64,000 nucleotides of DNA, from the NCBI GenBank assembly GCA_942486035.1, contig CALNXK010000122.1, forward strand, positions 1,156,501-1,220,500, given 5' to 3'. Numbering within the stretch: the stretch's first letter is position 1; the number at the start of each line of letters is the position of its first letter. Both the position numbers and the translations under genes were made by a program. The notes under the pieces were generated by a model. The model had not been told where the DNA came from. It did no database searches and saw only the letters and a list, made by a program, of their open reading frames with translations. Shown in pieces: positions 1-12,580 of this stretch. Source of the stretch: Porites lobata. Its lineage: Eukaryota > Cnidaria > Anthozoa > Scleractinia > Poritidae.

Positions 1-895
1 AACAAAAACAACATGGACCTTACCTCGTACGAGTTTATGACCGAGATAATACGATTTTTTTGGGGGGGGGAGGAGTGGGGGCGAGAAGAATGCCCCCTGT
101 TTGTACCCAGCCTTGCATCAGACTGTCACGTGTTCTTGGAATGTTGACGAGTGAATTAGGAAACGTTACAGAGACTGTTATGTAATAAGAACATTTAATA
201 ACGCTTAACTTAAGCCACCCTTTCAAACTCTTTAAATTGTGAAACCCCTACCATTTCATTTACCTGGTGTCTGAAAAAGGTATCCCTTAGGTTCGGAACT
301 TCCGCGTATATGTCATTATAGGTAGCACCCCTATGGGTGAAGCACACGGCCCAGCTTATCTTCCGCATCAAACAGCCGCTTTATTAAGGACAATATCTTG
401 CCATCAAAGGCAATCAAGTTTGGCAATATATGATGGCTAGGTATTGTATATGTTGGTTCTAAACAAGCAAACGCGTGCACCGAAAAATATAGGGTATGGA
501 AGTAATATAACAATTATTTTAATCATTTTGAAATGAGCTAATATTTACCATGCAAACAGTGTGTGTCACTCCTACAAAATAACATTTTTATTTCATAAGT
601 CTGCACTCCTTTTAGTTCGTTATGAAGTTGGAAAACTAGTGACAGAACTGTTTCCATGTGAAGAATGTTTTGTTCTCTAAACTATATGTGCGATTCAAAA
701 TCTCGGCCAAAGTACTTTTAACACTAGAAGCGACTAGAAGCGATATACAGTGGTTCCAGAAATAACAACAATGACGTAATGCTTAGTGCTGTGGCCAAAT
801 ATTAAATACTTTAAGCGTCCCTTGCTCTGAAATAAGGGTTACTACAAATTTTCCAGCCCAGCATTGCGCATTGTAGTAATTTTATGTTCGTCGAC
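1..895. other. Non-coding 5' flank of array copy 1
   Basis: No supported gene. Parts of this stretch match the flank of the next array copy: roughly 100-210 resembles 5755-5870, and 690-895 resembles 6305-6500, with shared words such as GGCCAAATATT. The promoter and flank were therefore copied together with the gene. A poly-T/poly-G tract lies near 55-75. Short open frames here have no coding look. Confidence 0.5.
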
Positions 896-3800
896 ATGAA
901 TTCTCGCCTGCGCTACTACTGGTGGCTCTTTCAACTACTCTCTTTACTGTTGGTACTCGCTATAAACAAGATCAGTAAGTTAGAGGTTTCATTTCCATCC
1001 TCTCTTAAGTAGATTGTTGAGCTATTTCATCCATTGTTTTGGAATATCATAAAACATTAAATTTTTACGACTTGGTGGATCACTTGAGGAGTTAGTCATA
1101 AATAAATGAAAATACTTACCGTACCTACGTTAAAGTTTTAGTTACACTAGTCCACTACAACTCGTCGCTTTACCAATCATTAACTGATAAGCAAAGATAA
1201 TTGCTGAGTCCCCAAAAGGCAGCTAATATTCATCCGGCAGCCGATCTTTCACAGTGTAGGAAGCCTTTGACAACTGTTTTCATTTCGTGTGCGTACAGCT
1301 TATAGCCAGGCACAATTTGTTCACTAATATGTCCACTTATATTCCATAGGCGGTGATGCAACGCCAATTGATTGTCTTTATGTTTCGCATCAAAGAGGCC
1401 AAGACACACCTCAATGCGGTTCTCGGACCGAGCCGTGCCAAACTTTGCCACAAGCACTGCTGTTGGTGAGGGATGGAGGAAAGATCTGTCTGGATGGAAG
1501 AAACAGTGAAAGACATCCTTACAGTTGTTTTTTCAGGGGGGATGTTTGGAAGAGGCTTGGAAAAAGTGTGGCAATATACGGTTTGTTCTCAAAGGCGCAC
1601 ATTACATGTGATCCACAGTATGGCAATCTTAAATTTACATATCCTGAGAATTGCCTCTTTGAATTAACTCTCTCCAACCTTGTATTCCACAGCTGTGCAG
1701 TGTATCTACTCAATGTGGCCCGTTTCAATGTATCGATATCAAGCTGCAATCTTTGACAGTGGAGGAAGCCTTTGACAACTGTTTTTATTTCGGGTGCGTA
1801 CAGCTTATAGCCAGGCACAATTTGTTCACTAATATGTCCACTTGTGTTCCATAGGCGGTGATGTAACGCCAATTGATTGTCTTTATGTTTTACACCAAAG
1901 TGGCCAAGACACACCTCAATGCGGTTCTTGGACTGAGCCGTGCCAAACTTTGCCGCAAGCACTGCGGTTGGTGAGGGATGGAGGAAAGATCTGTCTGGAT
2001 GGAAGGAACAGTGAAAGACATCCTTACAGTTGTTTTTTCAGAAAGAATGTTTTCATTGACAAAAGTGTGGCAATATACGGTTTGTTCACAAAGGCGCACA
2101 TTACATGTGATCCAAACAATGGCAATCTTAAATTTACATATCTTGACAATCGCCTCTTTAAATTAACTCTCTCCAACCTTGTATTCCACAGCTTTGGAGT
2201 CGATCTAATGTATGTGAGCTCTTTCCAAGTATCGATATCAAGCTGCAGGTTTATTAACAGCTCCATCGCAGTTGGCATAGTACAGAAAGAGTCAATAATC
2301 CAGACAAAATCTTCCATCGTCGTCACTGACAGTGAATTCTTGCACAATAAAATGTCCGTCTACGCCACCTTGTATAAAGGTGTAATAATATATGTATAAT
2401 ATCACTTTCATAAATTGCTCTTTCAAAGACAACGAGGGATTAACGCTGGGAGCGCATATTAAGATGAAAAATGGTTACGGGAGACTCAACATCGTAAATA
2501 GCAACTTCCTACAGACACGTTTGTATGAGCATTTTGACACAGGGCCACGACGAATTTTAAATGATGGGTGCTTTTTGTATTCTGAAAGTGCTGGACCGGT
2601 CATTATCAGAAACTCGTCATTTACAGCAAACATCAGCAAGAAGTTTTACCCAATCTTAGCTGTTACAAGGAGCAGCTTGATACAAGTAGATGCTACCTCT
2701 ATGATTAAGTGTCCTTCTGGCAAGTGGCTCAAAATGGATATCAACAAAAAAACGAGGTTTTCAAGAAAAGAAGCGAAAAGTGTTTGATGAAAATCAATTA
2801 CGTTAAAATATTCTGCGAAAAGAGTGTTCTCCTGGATTTTATAGTCTACAAAGAGGATTTATATCTGGTTTTAAATAACAAAAACGAAACTAAATGTCTT
2901 AAATGCCCATATGGAGCGTATTGTAAAAATGGAATCATAAAAGCCAAAGAGAACTTCTGGGGCTTGGAAAACAATTCTTCGAGTCAAACAAATCTAAAAT
3001 TTTTTCATTGTCCATCTGAATACTGCAACAGACCACGCAATTCCACCCACTATGGTCACAACAGCTGCCATGGAAGAAGGGACGGTGTTCTTTGTGGCAA
3101 GTGTACTGATGGGTACAGTGAGGCACGCTATTCAACTTCGTGTAGAAAGAACGATAAATGTAATAATAACTGGTTTTGGTTGGCGACTGGGATTTACGTG
3201 GTTGTCTTTGCATTTTACATTGTCTTCAAGCCTCCCATTTTCTCAGGGTTACTAAAGCAGAGTCTTTGGTTTAAGAATAAACCTGCTGAAAGTGACTTCA
3301 GGCAGACGTCATTGAAAGAGGATAAAAAACACGATTTTGGATATCTAAAAATCATCTTTTATTTTTATCAAGTGGCAGAACTTGTAATGATTCAGTCTCC
3401 AGAGAAAACGTTTCATTTGGTTCCAATCATCCCTCCCATCATTGCAATTTTTAATTTCCAGGTCAAATCATTGGACGGTAGCATTGGCTGTCCGTTTCCT
3501 GGTCTTACTGTCGTAACTAAGGAACTGTTTAAGTGTATGAAGTTCCTAGGAACGTTGCTTTCCATTGGTCTTATTTATGTACTTCATAGGGCCACCAGTA
3601 GGTCCCTGCACACAGCTCCACCATCAATAAAATTATATCTGGCTGTTGCTTTGGAAACACTGTTGCTTGGTTATGAAAGACTTGCTGATACATCCCTTAA
3701 ACTTATGCACTGTGTTCCTGTCGATAAAGATTGGCGTCTTTTCGTCGATGGAACTATTCAATGTTGGCAGTGGTGGCAGTTCCTGCTTACCGCGTTCATA

Positions 3801-4553
3801 ATGTCATTCATCATCCCCCTTGTTCTGGTTCTCTTCTGGGGATCACTGAGACTTAACAAAGACAAAGTAACGGCCAAGGAATTTTTATTAGCTTGCGCAT
3901 TCCCTTTGCCTTGCCTTCTCTTTTGGATGTTTCGTGAATATAGAAAAAAATATGATCAACAAATGCTTAACGCCGAAAAAGTGCACAATGCAGAAGAAAT
4001 AAAGCAGGTTCTCCACGGTCCATTTCGCGCAGGCTCCAGCGAGGATCATGGCACCCTGTACTGGGAAAGTGTACTGACTGGGAGAAGATTGATTCTGTTG
4101 GTCATCCATACATTCGCTACTGACCCCACTATTCGCTTTGTCTGCCTCAGTTGCGCATGTGTTATTATTCTGGTCCATCACCTCACAGTAAGGCCTTTTT
4201 GCGAACGGAAAGCTAACATCTGTGAAGGCTTTTCTCTGTTGAGCCTAGTTGTTATTTGCATGTTCAGTTTAACCGAAGCTACGCTCATTTCTCATGGAAT
4301 AGATCCCACAGGACAAAGCAAAGACCTCTTCTATGCTGTACAGTGGATCGAGATCGGTCTTCTCAGCTTGGCACCTTTGGCGCTGTGCCTCCTTGTAGCT
4401 TTCTGTGCACTTTCTCAAGTCGCCCGCCTGTTGTACCACTTCATCACGTGCCTTTCACGTGTTAAAAAAAGCAAACTTTGTACTCAACAGTCGTCGACCC
4501 ATCGGCCATTTGTGGTTGACTGGGACTCGGAGGAAATTCAAGTTATTGCATAA
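896..4553 (+). pseudogene. Broken copy 1 of the beta-helix / multi-pass membrane protein array
   Basis: Exon 1 (896-974) encodes a 26-residue signal peptide starting MNSRLRYYWW and ends at a GTAAGT donor in phase 1. An acceptor before 1350 starts exon 2 (SGDATPIDCLY), but this copy hits a stop at 1754-1756, where a 505-bp tandem duplication begins. The second acceptor before 1855 restarts the same exon and runs to a stop at 2397-2399. About 0.9 kb of the beta-helix region, present in the next gene at about 9490-10415, is missing near 2380-2395. A 13-nt net deletion near 2760 and small insertions near 2818 and 2876 shift the frame. From 2787 to 4553 one frame is open again and encodes the Cys-rich stalk and whole membrane domain, ending in VDWDSEEIQVIA like copy 2. 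Known: no named family. Inferred: a pseudogene, although a secreted fragment or a separate membrane-domain product cannot be excluded. Confidence 0.8.
1244..2252 (+). repeat. 505-bp tandem duplication including a splice acceptor
   Basis: Unit A (about 1244-1747) and unit B (about 1748-2252) share the intron tail, the acceptor (TTCCATAG) and the first 130 or so codons of exon 2. The acceptors at 1349 and 1854 are exactly 505 bp apart. The units differ at scattered bases and by a small indel near 1540/2045, so the duplication is not brand new. The junction falls in the codons for SISSC and creates the stop at 1754-1756. Confidence 0.9.
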
Positions 4554-6501
4554 ACTCATTGTTTGTTTAGGTTTTGCTTTTGTCGAATCCAGATTAACAG
4601 AGTAAAGAAAAGGAGAAGGAGAACATTTTGATAGCAGCGTTCTTGGATGTGCCCAAATCTTCTATTCAACTTTTTATTGAGCAGAAATTTTAGAATCATC
4701 GCCAAAGAAGGAATACGACGATGATGTCGCCTTTCACTGCGAAGTTGTTGTCCAACTTATCAACAGATTGTCAACCATTGTTGGATATCGATCGGTAACG
4801 AAATATAGAACACTTAACATGGGCTTAAGGTGAATATGTGATACAAAAACTAATTAACTTCATGGTTTGCGTCTAAAATTCAAATTCAAAAGAAAACCTG
4901 AAGAAAGAAAAAGGTCACTAATGTAAGATTGTGGAATATTACTCCTGTAGAAATGAGCGAAAAGAACTCGTTTAATTTCGTCATTTTTCAGTAAAGACTG
5001 CCTTCCACAAGTTTTTCCAACGACACATCAATCTTAATAAATCTAGTTTATCATATTCTTGTTGTCAGACACATTTATTTTTAGCAAAATCCATTAGTGG
5101 TCTATTATCAATGCTACTTTCTGATTGGTTGAGCTACTAGTAGGCTATATGTTATAGCCCACCAGTAGCGAAAAGTGCCAGCTTTGAAAACCAAAACAAT
5201 GGCGGCTGAATCGCGTTTTGCTGCCTAAAGTTGTTTTGTCTCGATATTTTTGACCAACTAGTTGGACTTTACTAAAACAATTATTCCTCGAGCCCAAATG
5301 GGCTATTGACTCAGGGCCCGTTCGAGCTCGAGGAATAATTGTTAATTATTTCAATTCCAATCGTGCTACGTCATTTTTTTTTCTCGCAATGTTATTCATT
5401 TCGTTCTCATATAGATTAGCGTCGTGGGCCATTGTGTTTACCAGTGCCATTCGCCATTGTAGCCCTCACATGGGTAGTATTAAAACGCATTTCAACCGTT
5501 CTTATTAAAGATACTAGAAATGTTTGCTCAATCCTAAGCCTTTTTTGCCAGTGTCTCTTGTTTACTAGCTGGCCAGGTTCATCTCGTATCATGCACCACC
5601 ACGCTGGGCAAACGCCTTAAAAGTAAACGAAGAGAGGCAGGGAATAGTAGATCTACTATGTGATAATAACGATAAAATTATTGCCCCTTATACGCCACTA
5701 TTGCAACATTTCTACCACAGACTCATACCTCATGATGTTTGTGCCCGGAATTGTATCAGAATGTCACGTGTTCGTGGAGTGTTTCCTGTTTGTCTCAATA
5801 GAGTGAATCAGAAAATGTTAATGAGACCATTTTATTATAAGAATATTCGTTTATGGTTAACTCGCGCCAGTTTTCCAAGACGACGCCTTGCTCAAAAACG
5901 ACAGAACTTGTTTAAAAGTGGGGTTTCTTACGAGAGAATCACAAAATACTCTCCCGCATCAGCCACCCACAATAAACACTGTATCGTATCATGAATAAGT
6001 ATTCAGTTTGATATTTAGATATTGTACCTGTTGTTATTCAATAACCGCATGTGCACGGAAAAACTAATCAATTAAAATTGTTTCAAGTTGAGCTGAGATA
6101 TTTGACAGTGCATTTAGTTCGCTTTATTAATTTCCTCTGGCCACAAAAATGTTTCCCAAAAAATATTTTATAGCAGTTTATTTACCTGTACTCCATTTGG
6201 TACATGACGTAGTTGCATGGTAATAAGCTTTAGTCGTTTACATATGACTATTCCATGTGCTCTCTTACGCACATGTACGTAAACAGGATGGCTCATCGGC
6301 GTTAAAGTCTCGGTCAAACCACTTTAAGCACTAGAAACGATGCACATTAACTTCCAGAAATATACACGATGACGTTTTCATAGTGTTATGGCCAAATATT
6401 CTGATATTTAAAAATACGTCTTGAAGCATCGCTTGCTCGAGAATAAGAGTTGCCAGAAGTTTTCCAACATTACGGGACTCAGTCTTCTAATTTTCGTCCA
6501 C
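4554..6501. other. Intergenic region between array copies 1 and 2
   Basis: No supported gene. The first 120 bases after the stop match the 3' flank of copy 2 (12581-12690), including the shared word ACATTTTGATAGCAGCG, so the 3' UTR was duplicated with the gene. A TIR-type element lies around 5110-5345. From about 5700 onwards the sequence resembles the 5' flank of copy 1. Confidence 0.5.
5110..5345. mobile_element. Non-autonomous DNA element with terminal foldback
   Basis: An 18-bp perfect inverted repeat sits at 5276-5293 and 5326-5343 (AACAATTATTCCTCGAGC and its complement) around a spacer with a second short palindrome (GAGCCCAAATGGGCT). The upstream part (GCTACTAGTAGGCTATATG) looks like the body of a short repeat element. 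The left boundary is a guess. Confidence 0.45.
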
Positions 6502-9500
6502 ATGAATTCTCTCTTGGCCTACTGTCCCTACTGGTGGCTGGTGATTCCTTTGTTTTTGGTTATCGCCCGCATAAACAAAATCAGTAAGTTAGAGCCGGTT
6601 TCTTTTTTATCCCATTTTAATTAAACTAGATTGTTCATCTATGTAATCCATTATGTTGGAATATCATAAAACAGTTTAATTCGTATGACTTGTTGTATCA
6701 CTTTAAAAGTTTGTCAAACACAAATTAGAGACAATACTTACTTTGTTCGCTATAGTTCTTATACTAGTCTAATAAAACTAGTTTATTTTCTATTATTTAT
6801 TACAATTCATGGCAACTAACAGTAATAATACTACTACTTGTCTACTACTACTACTACTACTACTAATGATGATAATAATAATAATAATAATAATGACAAT
6901 AATATAATATCAAAAAAAAACTAAATAGAGCGATTGCAGTTGCGTAAAAGAGCCAGAGACTCCATACAAGGTGCAACACCGTAGATACTATTTTCATAAA
7001 AATACTAAATTAATATTGATATTATGTCCTAAATACAATTAAAATTGGAAAACAATCAAGGGTAGTGTGGCCAGTTAACTAGACCCGGCAGTTCCTCTGA
7101 CAGACTAAAGATCACCAGGCCGGCCCAAAAACCTTGCAACACCGCGCCTAAATGAGTGTAAATCATGACTAAAGCAGTCCTTAGTTTCAAGCAGTCAAAA
7201 CTCCGAAAGGTATAACGATCGTCTGGACAATAACAATTAGAAAACTACTAAGATCTACATTGAAATAACCGTTTAAAACTTTATACAAAAAAATTACATC
7301 AGCTATAAAGCGTCTTTGCTCAAGAGACACATGATTAAGCTCCTTCAAACAAGATTCGTAATTACTGTCAGATTTTAGAATTAACTTTGTAGCTCTCCTC
7401 TGCACACGTTCAATTAAATCAATGTTTCTCTTGGTGTGAGGTGACCAAACAATCTATCTATTCCAGCATGGATCTCACTAATGAGCAATAAAGAGTCCTT
7501 AATGTAGGTACCCCAAATAGACCTTTGCATGTACGCAAGATTAAACCCAACAATAGTTGCGATTAAATCCATACGCTTGCAAAGGTGAAAACTCTGGGTC
7601 CCAAGAAGACACCCGTTTGGCTTTTTGTTGTTCAATGTTTACATGCCATTGGACAGTTGACAGTAAATCAAAGAAGGGAGAAGGAGTTAAATTTCGAGTG
7701 TCATCTACTGCATTCAGCTATCATGAATTAAATAGCCGGAGAAATCTGTTAGAATAGACAGCCTTGGCCAAACGGGAAAACAGCCTGGGAGGGGGGGGGG
7801 GGCTACTTCCTTATAAAAGGCCAATGGGGATGTGCCGCTGGATGGGGTGGCACTTTCACGACCGGATTGACTATAATGGGGTCGCATTTTCCACAGAGTT
7901 ACTAGAATGGGGTCTCACATTTTCGGATTTTTGGGGGGTAAGGCAGTTCTTCACATTTACGGTTAGCAAACGTACCAGAATGTTTGTACAGCAGATGAAA
8001 AGTAAAGTGTTCTTCATTCAATATAAAAAATGGACAAATTCATAAAAATTGAAAGTGACTAAGTTGCCCAAAAGTGACTAAGATGGGGTCCATAATTGGC
8101 CACAGAATAGACAATAATAGGGTAGCAGAAATTTACCCGAGTACCTCCCCCCCGGGAAAACAACCCAGACCTGATTGATAGTTCTCGACATTTCAACCAG
8201 TTAGAGCTGCACATCCTCTAGACAACAATGTAATCCAATAATTGGACTGTTACATTACAGTTACTGCGAGATTGTTTTGAATTTTAAAAATGGCATACCA
8301 ATGTTATTTACTATCCTGCTTTAGTCTCGATTAGCGTTGCTATCGTGGATTATCACTTTATTAGCTTATGCTGTCTGTGTATCTGGTGCAGTAACAGGCA
8401 TAAAAAGACTGCCGGTCTCCAACAAACTGCAACGTTCTCAGCGACTTGTCTAATTGGTCTTGTCTTCGTTTTTTTCTGCCGCGAATTTGTTAGTTTCTGG
8501 AGTTTGCAATCTCAAAAATTTGACAGAAGGAAAGGACGAAAATAAGCAAAAATAACGGCGCATCTTCTGACGACACCAGTGGTAGAGTAACAACATAGAA
8601 TAGGAAGCCGTACCACAGTATTAGTCTGATAAAAGAGCCGGTAGATAAACTGGCATCTTAGTTCTTTAACTTAGGGAGAAAAATAAATCAACCCAGAAGC
8701 ATATAACCACGAACCGGGTTATATGCTTCTGATCAACCTAATAAGCTGGAAAAAGTCAGCAATATCATAGCTTTTTTGTCTGCCATCGGGAAATTAGACG
8801 GTTTTACTTATCTTGACCCTGAAGCTGATTTTTTCATCTGCAATAGGCCTTTCTCTGTGATAGATGATTTCATTTCTTGCGCATACATGCAAATCTAAAC
8901 CACAACTTGTTCACTGATATCTTCACTTGCATTCCATAGGCGGTGATGCAACACCAATTGACTGTCTTTATGTTTCGCATCAAAGTGGCCAAGACACACT
9001 TCAATGCGGTTCTCGGACTGAGCCATGCCGAACGTTGCCACAAGCGCTACTGTTGGTGAATGATGGAGGAAAGATCTGTCTAAATGGAACGAACAGTGAA
9101 ATACATCCTTACACCTGTGAAAAAGTGGGGCCTGTTAAGGACAAACCATTGAAGCAGCTCGACAAAAGTGTAGAAATACATGGTTTGTTCACAAAGGCGC
9201 ATATCACCTGTGAACCACGTTATGGCAATCTAGTTTTTAAGTATCCTGAGAATCGCCTCTTTAAATTAACTCTCTCGAACCTTGTATTCCTCAAATTTGG
9301 ATTCGATCTACTCAATGTGAGCTGTTTCAGAGTATTTATATCTAGCTGCAAGTTTATAAACAGTTCAAACGCAGTTCGTATATTACAGAAGGATTCGAGG
9401 GTCATCACGACGTCTTCCATCATTGTCACTAACACCGAATTCTTTTACAATAAATTGTCCGTCTCGGCCATCTTGTTTAAAGGGTTGGTAACCATAAGAA

Positions 9501-12500
9501 TCTCGAGGTGTGTCTTTCAGGGCACGAAGGGGCAATATGATAAAATCTCAGGAGTTAAAGAAACAAAGGCTGCCGTTTACATTAAGGTCTTAGGATATCC
9601 AAACATGGTATACACAGATAGCTCAATTGTCGATTCTGTCTTTCAAGACCTTGGTCACGAGAGCAATGGCCTTGCTTTGTCATATCGGTCTTATGGCTAC
9701 TTTGTCACTGGAAGTTTATTAGTATTTAACAGTACCTTCCTATGCAATGAGAATGCTATATTAGTGAAAGGCGCTTTTTACGTACAACTTCGTCATGTGA
9801 CAATTAATTCTACGTTTGGTTATGTTTTATTGGGCGGTGGACCTCCCAAAATAAATGCCAGGGCCCCTGATGTATGGCTTTTCTTGGACCATTGCACTCT
9901 ATCAAATAACAGAAGAGGAATAAACATGGCTACTACCCGCTGCGTCAACGTCAACGGCAACGTGTGCCAGCCAAGCAGCCAAATATTAGTTGTAAAGATT
10001 AGTCTATTCGTCGGAGGGAACGAGACTCAACGGCTCGGTGACGCAATCAGGTTGATAGTGAAGGCGTATCGCACTTTACACAGACCGAATTTTATTAAAG
10101 CCATAGTAATCCTTGAAAACGTCACCTTTCAAGAATTCCTTCACCGTGTAGTCTATATAAAAATTCAAAGGAATGTAACGGGCCTAATAAACGTTACGAA
10201 CTGTAGGTTTCTAAACAATTCTGAGTTTGTTTATCGCCTGGATGACCGTCCAACTATAAGGATTGCACTTGAGAAGGAAGACCCTCCGAAATGCCTCAAC
10301 AGAAACCACAACAGCAAATTTTTCTGGCATAACAAAACGCAGTTTCCGGTGGTATTTGAGAATTGTATGTTTAAAAATAACGTCGCAATCTCAGGAGCAT
10401 TGAATATTTTCAATGGAAACGTCACTATTAAAAACTGCACTTTTAAAGACAACGAAGGATCAAATCTAGGAGGGCATATTAAAATGAAGATCGGTTATGG
10501 TACTCTCAACATCATCAATAGTAATTTTCTTCAGTCACGTTTGAGTCAAAATACTAATGTAGAGCGAATATCAAATGATGGATGCTTTTTGTATTCTGAA
10601 AGTGCTGGACCGGTCATCATTAAAAACTCGTCATTTACAGCAAACATAAACAAGAAGTTCTACCCGATCTTAGCTGTCACTAAGAGCAGTTTAATACAAG
10701 TAGATGCTGCTTCTACAATTAAGTGTCCGTCTGGCAGGTGGCTTAAAATGGATATCAACAAAAAAACTGAAGGCTTTGAGTTGTCGAAACGAATTGACAT
10801 TTGTACATCTTGGATGAAAGCCAATTACGTCAAAATATTCTGCGAAGAGTGTCCTACTGGATTTTATAGTCTACAGAGAGGATTTATATCTGGTTTAACT
10901 GTCACTAAAGAGGATAAATGCCTGAAAAGTCCATACGGAGCGTCGTGTGAAAATGGAACCATCAAAGCCAAAGAGAACTTCTGGGGCATGGAAGATTTTT
11001 CTTCCATTCCTCCAAGTTTTCATTTTTTTCACTGTCCTTCTGAATACTGCAGCAGATCAAGCCACTCCACCCACTATGGTCATAACAGCTGCCATGGCAG
11101 AAGAGACGGTGTTCTTTGTGGCAAGTGTTTTGATGGGTATAGTGAGGCACTGTATTCAAATTCATGCAGAAAGAACGAGAGATGTAATGATAGCTGGTTT
11201 TGGCTGGCGACTATGATTTATGTGGCAGCCTTTGCAGTTTATATCGTCTTCAAGCCTCCCATTTTCTCAGAGCTGCTAAAATACAGTCTCTGGTTTAAGT
11301 ATAAACCTGGCTTTAGTAATCTACATCAGACATCAAGCGAAGATAATAAAGAACATGATTCTGGATATCTAAAAATCATCTTTTATTTTTATCAAGTAGC
11401 AGAACTGGTAATGATTAGGTCACGAGAGAAAACGTTTCATCTGGTACCCATTATTCCTCCTATCATGGCAATTTTTAATTTCCAGGTCAAATCATTGAAC
11501 GGTAGCATTGGCTGTCCATTCCCTGGTCTCACTGTCGTAACCAAGGAACTGTTCAAGTGCATGAAGTTCCTAGGAACGTTGCTTTCCATTGGTCTTATTT
11601 ATGTACTTCATCGAGCCACCAGTGAGACCCTCTACTCAGCTCCACCATCAATGAAACTATACCTGTCTGTTGCTTTAGAAACACTTTTGCTTGGTTATGA
11701 AAGACTTGCTGATACATCCCTTAAACTTATGCATTGTGTTCCTATTGACAAGGATTGGCGTCTTTTTGTAGATGGGACAATTCAATGTTGGCAGTGGTGG
11801 CAGTTCCTGCTTACCTCGTTCATACTGTCATTCATCATCCCCCTCGTTCTGGTTCTTTTCTGGGGATCACTGAGACTTAGCAAAGACAAAGTAACAGCCA
11901 AGGAATTTTTAATAGCTTGCGCATTCCCTTTGCCTTGCCTTCTATTTTGGTTGTTTCGTGAATATAGAAAAAAGGATGATCAACAACTGTGTAACGTTGG
12001 GTGCGTAGACGATGCAGAAGAAATAAAGCAGGTTCTCCACGGTCCATTCCGCGCAGGCTCCAGCGAGGATCATGGCACCCTATACTGGGAAAGTGTACTG
12101 ACTGGCAGAAGATTGATTCTGTTGGTCATCCATACATTCGCTACTGACCCCACTATTCGCTTTGTCTGCCTCAGTTGCGCATGCGTTATTATTCTGGTCC
12201 ATCACCTCACAGTGAGGCCTTTTCGCGAACGCAAAGCTAACATCTGTGAAGGCTTTTCTCTGCTGAGCCTAGTTGTTATTTGCATGTTCAGTTTAACCGA
12301 AGCTACGCTTATTTCCCATGGAATAGATGCCACCGGTCCAAGCAAAGACCTCTTCTCTGCTTTACAGTGGATCGAGATAGGTCTTCTCAGCTTGGCTCCT
12401 TTGGCACTGTGCCTCCTAGTAGCTTTTTGTGCACTTTCTCAAGTCGCCCGCCTGCTGTACCACTGCATCACGTGCCTTTCACATGTTATAAATTGCAAAC

Positions 12501-12580
12501 TTTGTACTGAAGAAGAGTTCTCGACGCCTCCGCCCTTTGTGGTTGATTGGGACTCGGAGGAAATTCAAGTCATTGCATAA
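6502..12580 (+). CDS. Array copy 2: secreted-leader, beta-helix, Cys-rich, multi-pass membrane protein (1240 aa)
   Basis: Exons are 6502-6583 (signal peptide MNSLLAYCPYWWLVIPLFLV...) and 8940-12580, joined in phase 1 across a split Ser codon; the intron is 2356 bp. Residues ~33-75 carry a Cys motif (CGSRTEPCRTLPQA, then DGGKICLNG). Residues ~75-600 are a long repeat of short beta strands with many N-x-S/T sites, resembling a right-handed beta-helix (pectin-lyase-like) fold. Residues ~620-780 are a Cys-rich stalk with GCC2/GCC3-like patterns (CPTGFYSLQRG; CHGRRDGVLCGKC). From ~783 to the end there are about nine hydrophobic segments and conserved blocks FYFYQVAELVM, GCPFPGLTVVTKELF and TLYWESVLTGRRL. 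It is probably a cell-surface protein with a large ectodomain. Residue ~691 is Ser (AGT) where the paralogues have Cys in CLxCPYG. The last base of exon 1 is A rather than the usual G. Function is unknown. Confidence 0.85.
6838..6906. repeat. Trinucleotide microsatellite (CTA)n then (ATA)n
   Basis: A run of CTA/TAC units passes into GAT and ATA units, then an imperfect AT-rich tail, in the intron of copy 2. It lies on the 3' side of the minus-strand LINE remnant and may mark its simple-repeat tail. Confidence 0.8.
7187..7635 (-). mobile_element. LINE (CR1/L2-like) remnant, C-terminal end of the reverse-transcriptase ORF
   Basis: The minus strand encodes two abutting frames. The first ends ...GIDRLFGHLTPRETLI (7414-7635); after a one-base frameshift it continues ...IERVQRRATKLILK, then LKELNHVSLEQRR and FLYKVLNG (7187-7405). 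The word 'ERVQRRATK' followed by 'L..L.L.SLEQRR...D...YKVLNG' is the usual ending of non-LTR retrotransposon ORF2 in invertebrates. Only the C-terminal end remains, so it is inactive. It lies in the intron of array copy 2, in the opposite orientation. Confidence 0.75.
7784..8156. mobile_element. MITE with G-rich/C-rich terminal inverted repeats
   Basis: The left end (CCTGGGAGGGGG..GCTAC) mirrors the right end (GTACCTCCCCCCCGGG). Inside, related words recur (AATGGGGTCGCATTTT, AATGGGGTCTCACATTTT), as is common in short non-autonomous elements. Both sides are flanked by an AAAACA-like word, a possible target duplication. It sits in the intron of array copy 2; the open frame at 7764-8045 falls inside it and is not a gene. 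Confidence 0.6.
8694..8731. repeat. Perfect 15-bp hairpin in the copy 2 intron
   Basis: CAGAAGCATATAACC at 8694-8708 is exactly complementary to 8717-8731, around an 8-nt loop. It is the most perfect short foldback in this intron. No further repeat ends are visible around it. Confidence 0.8.
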
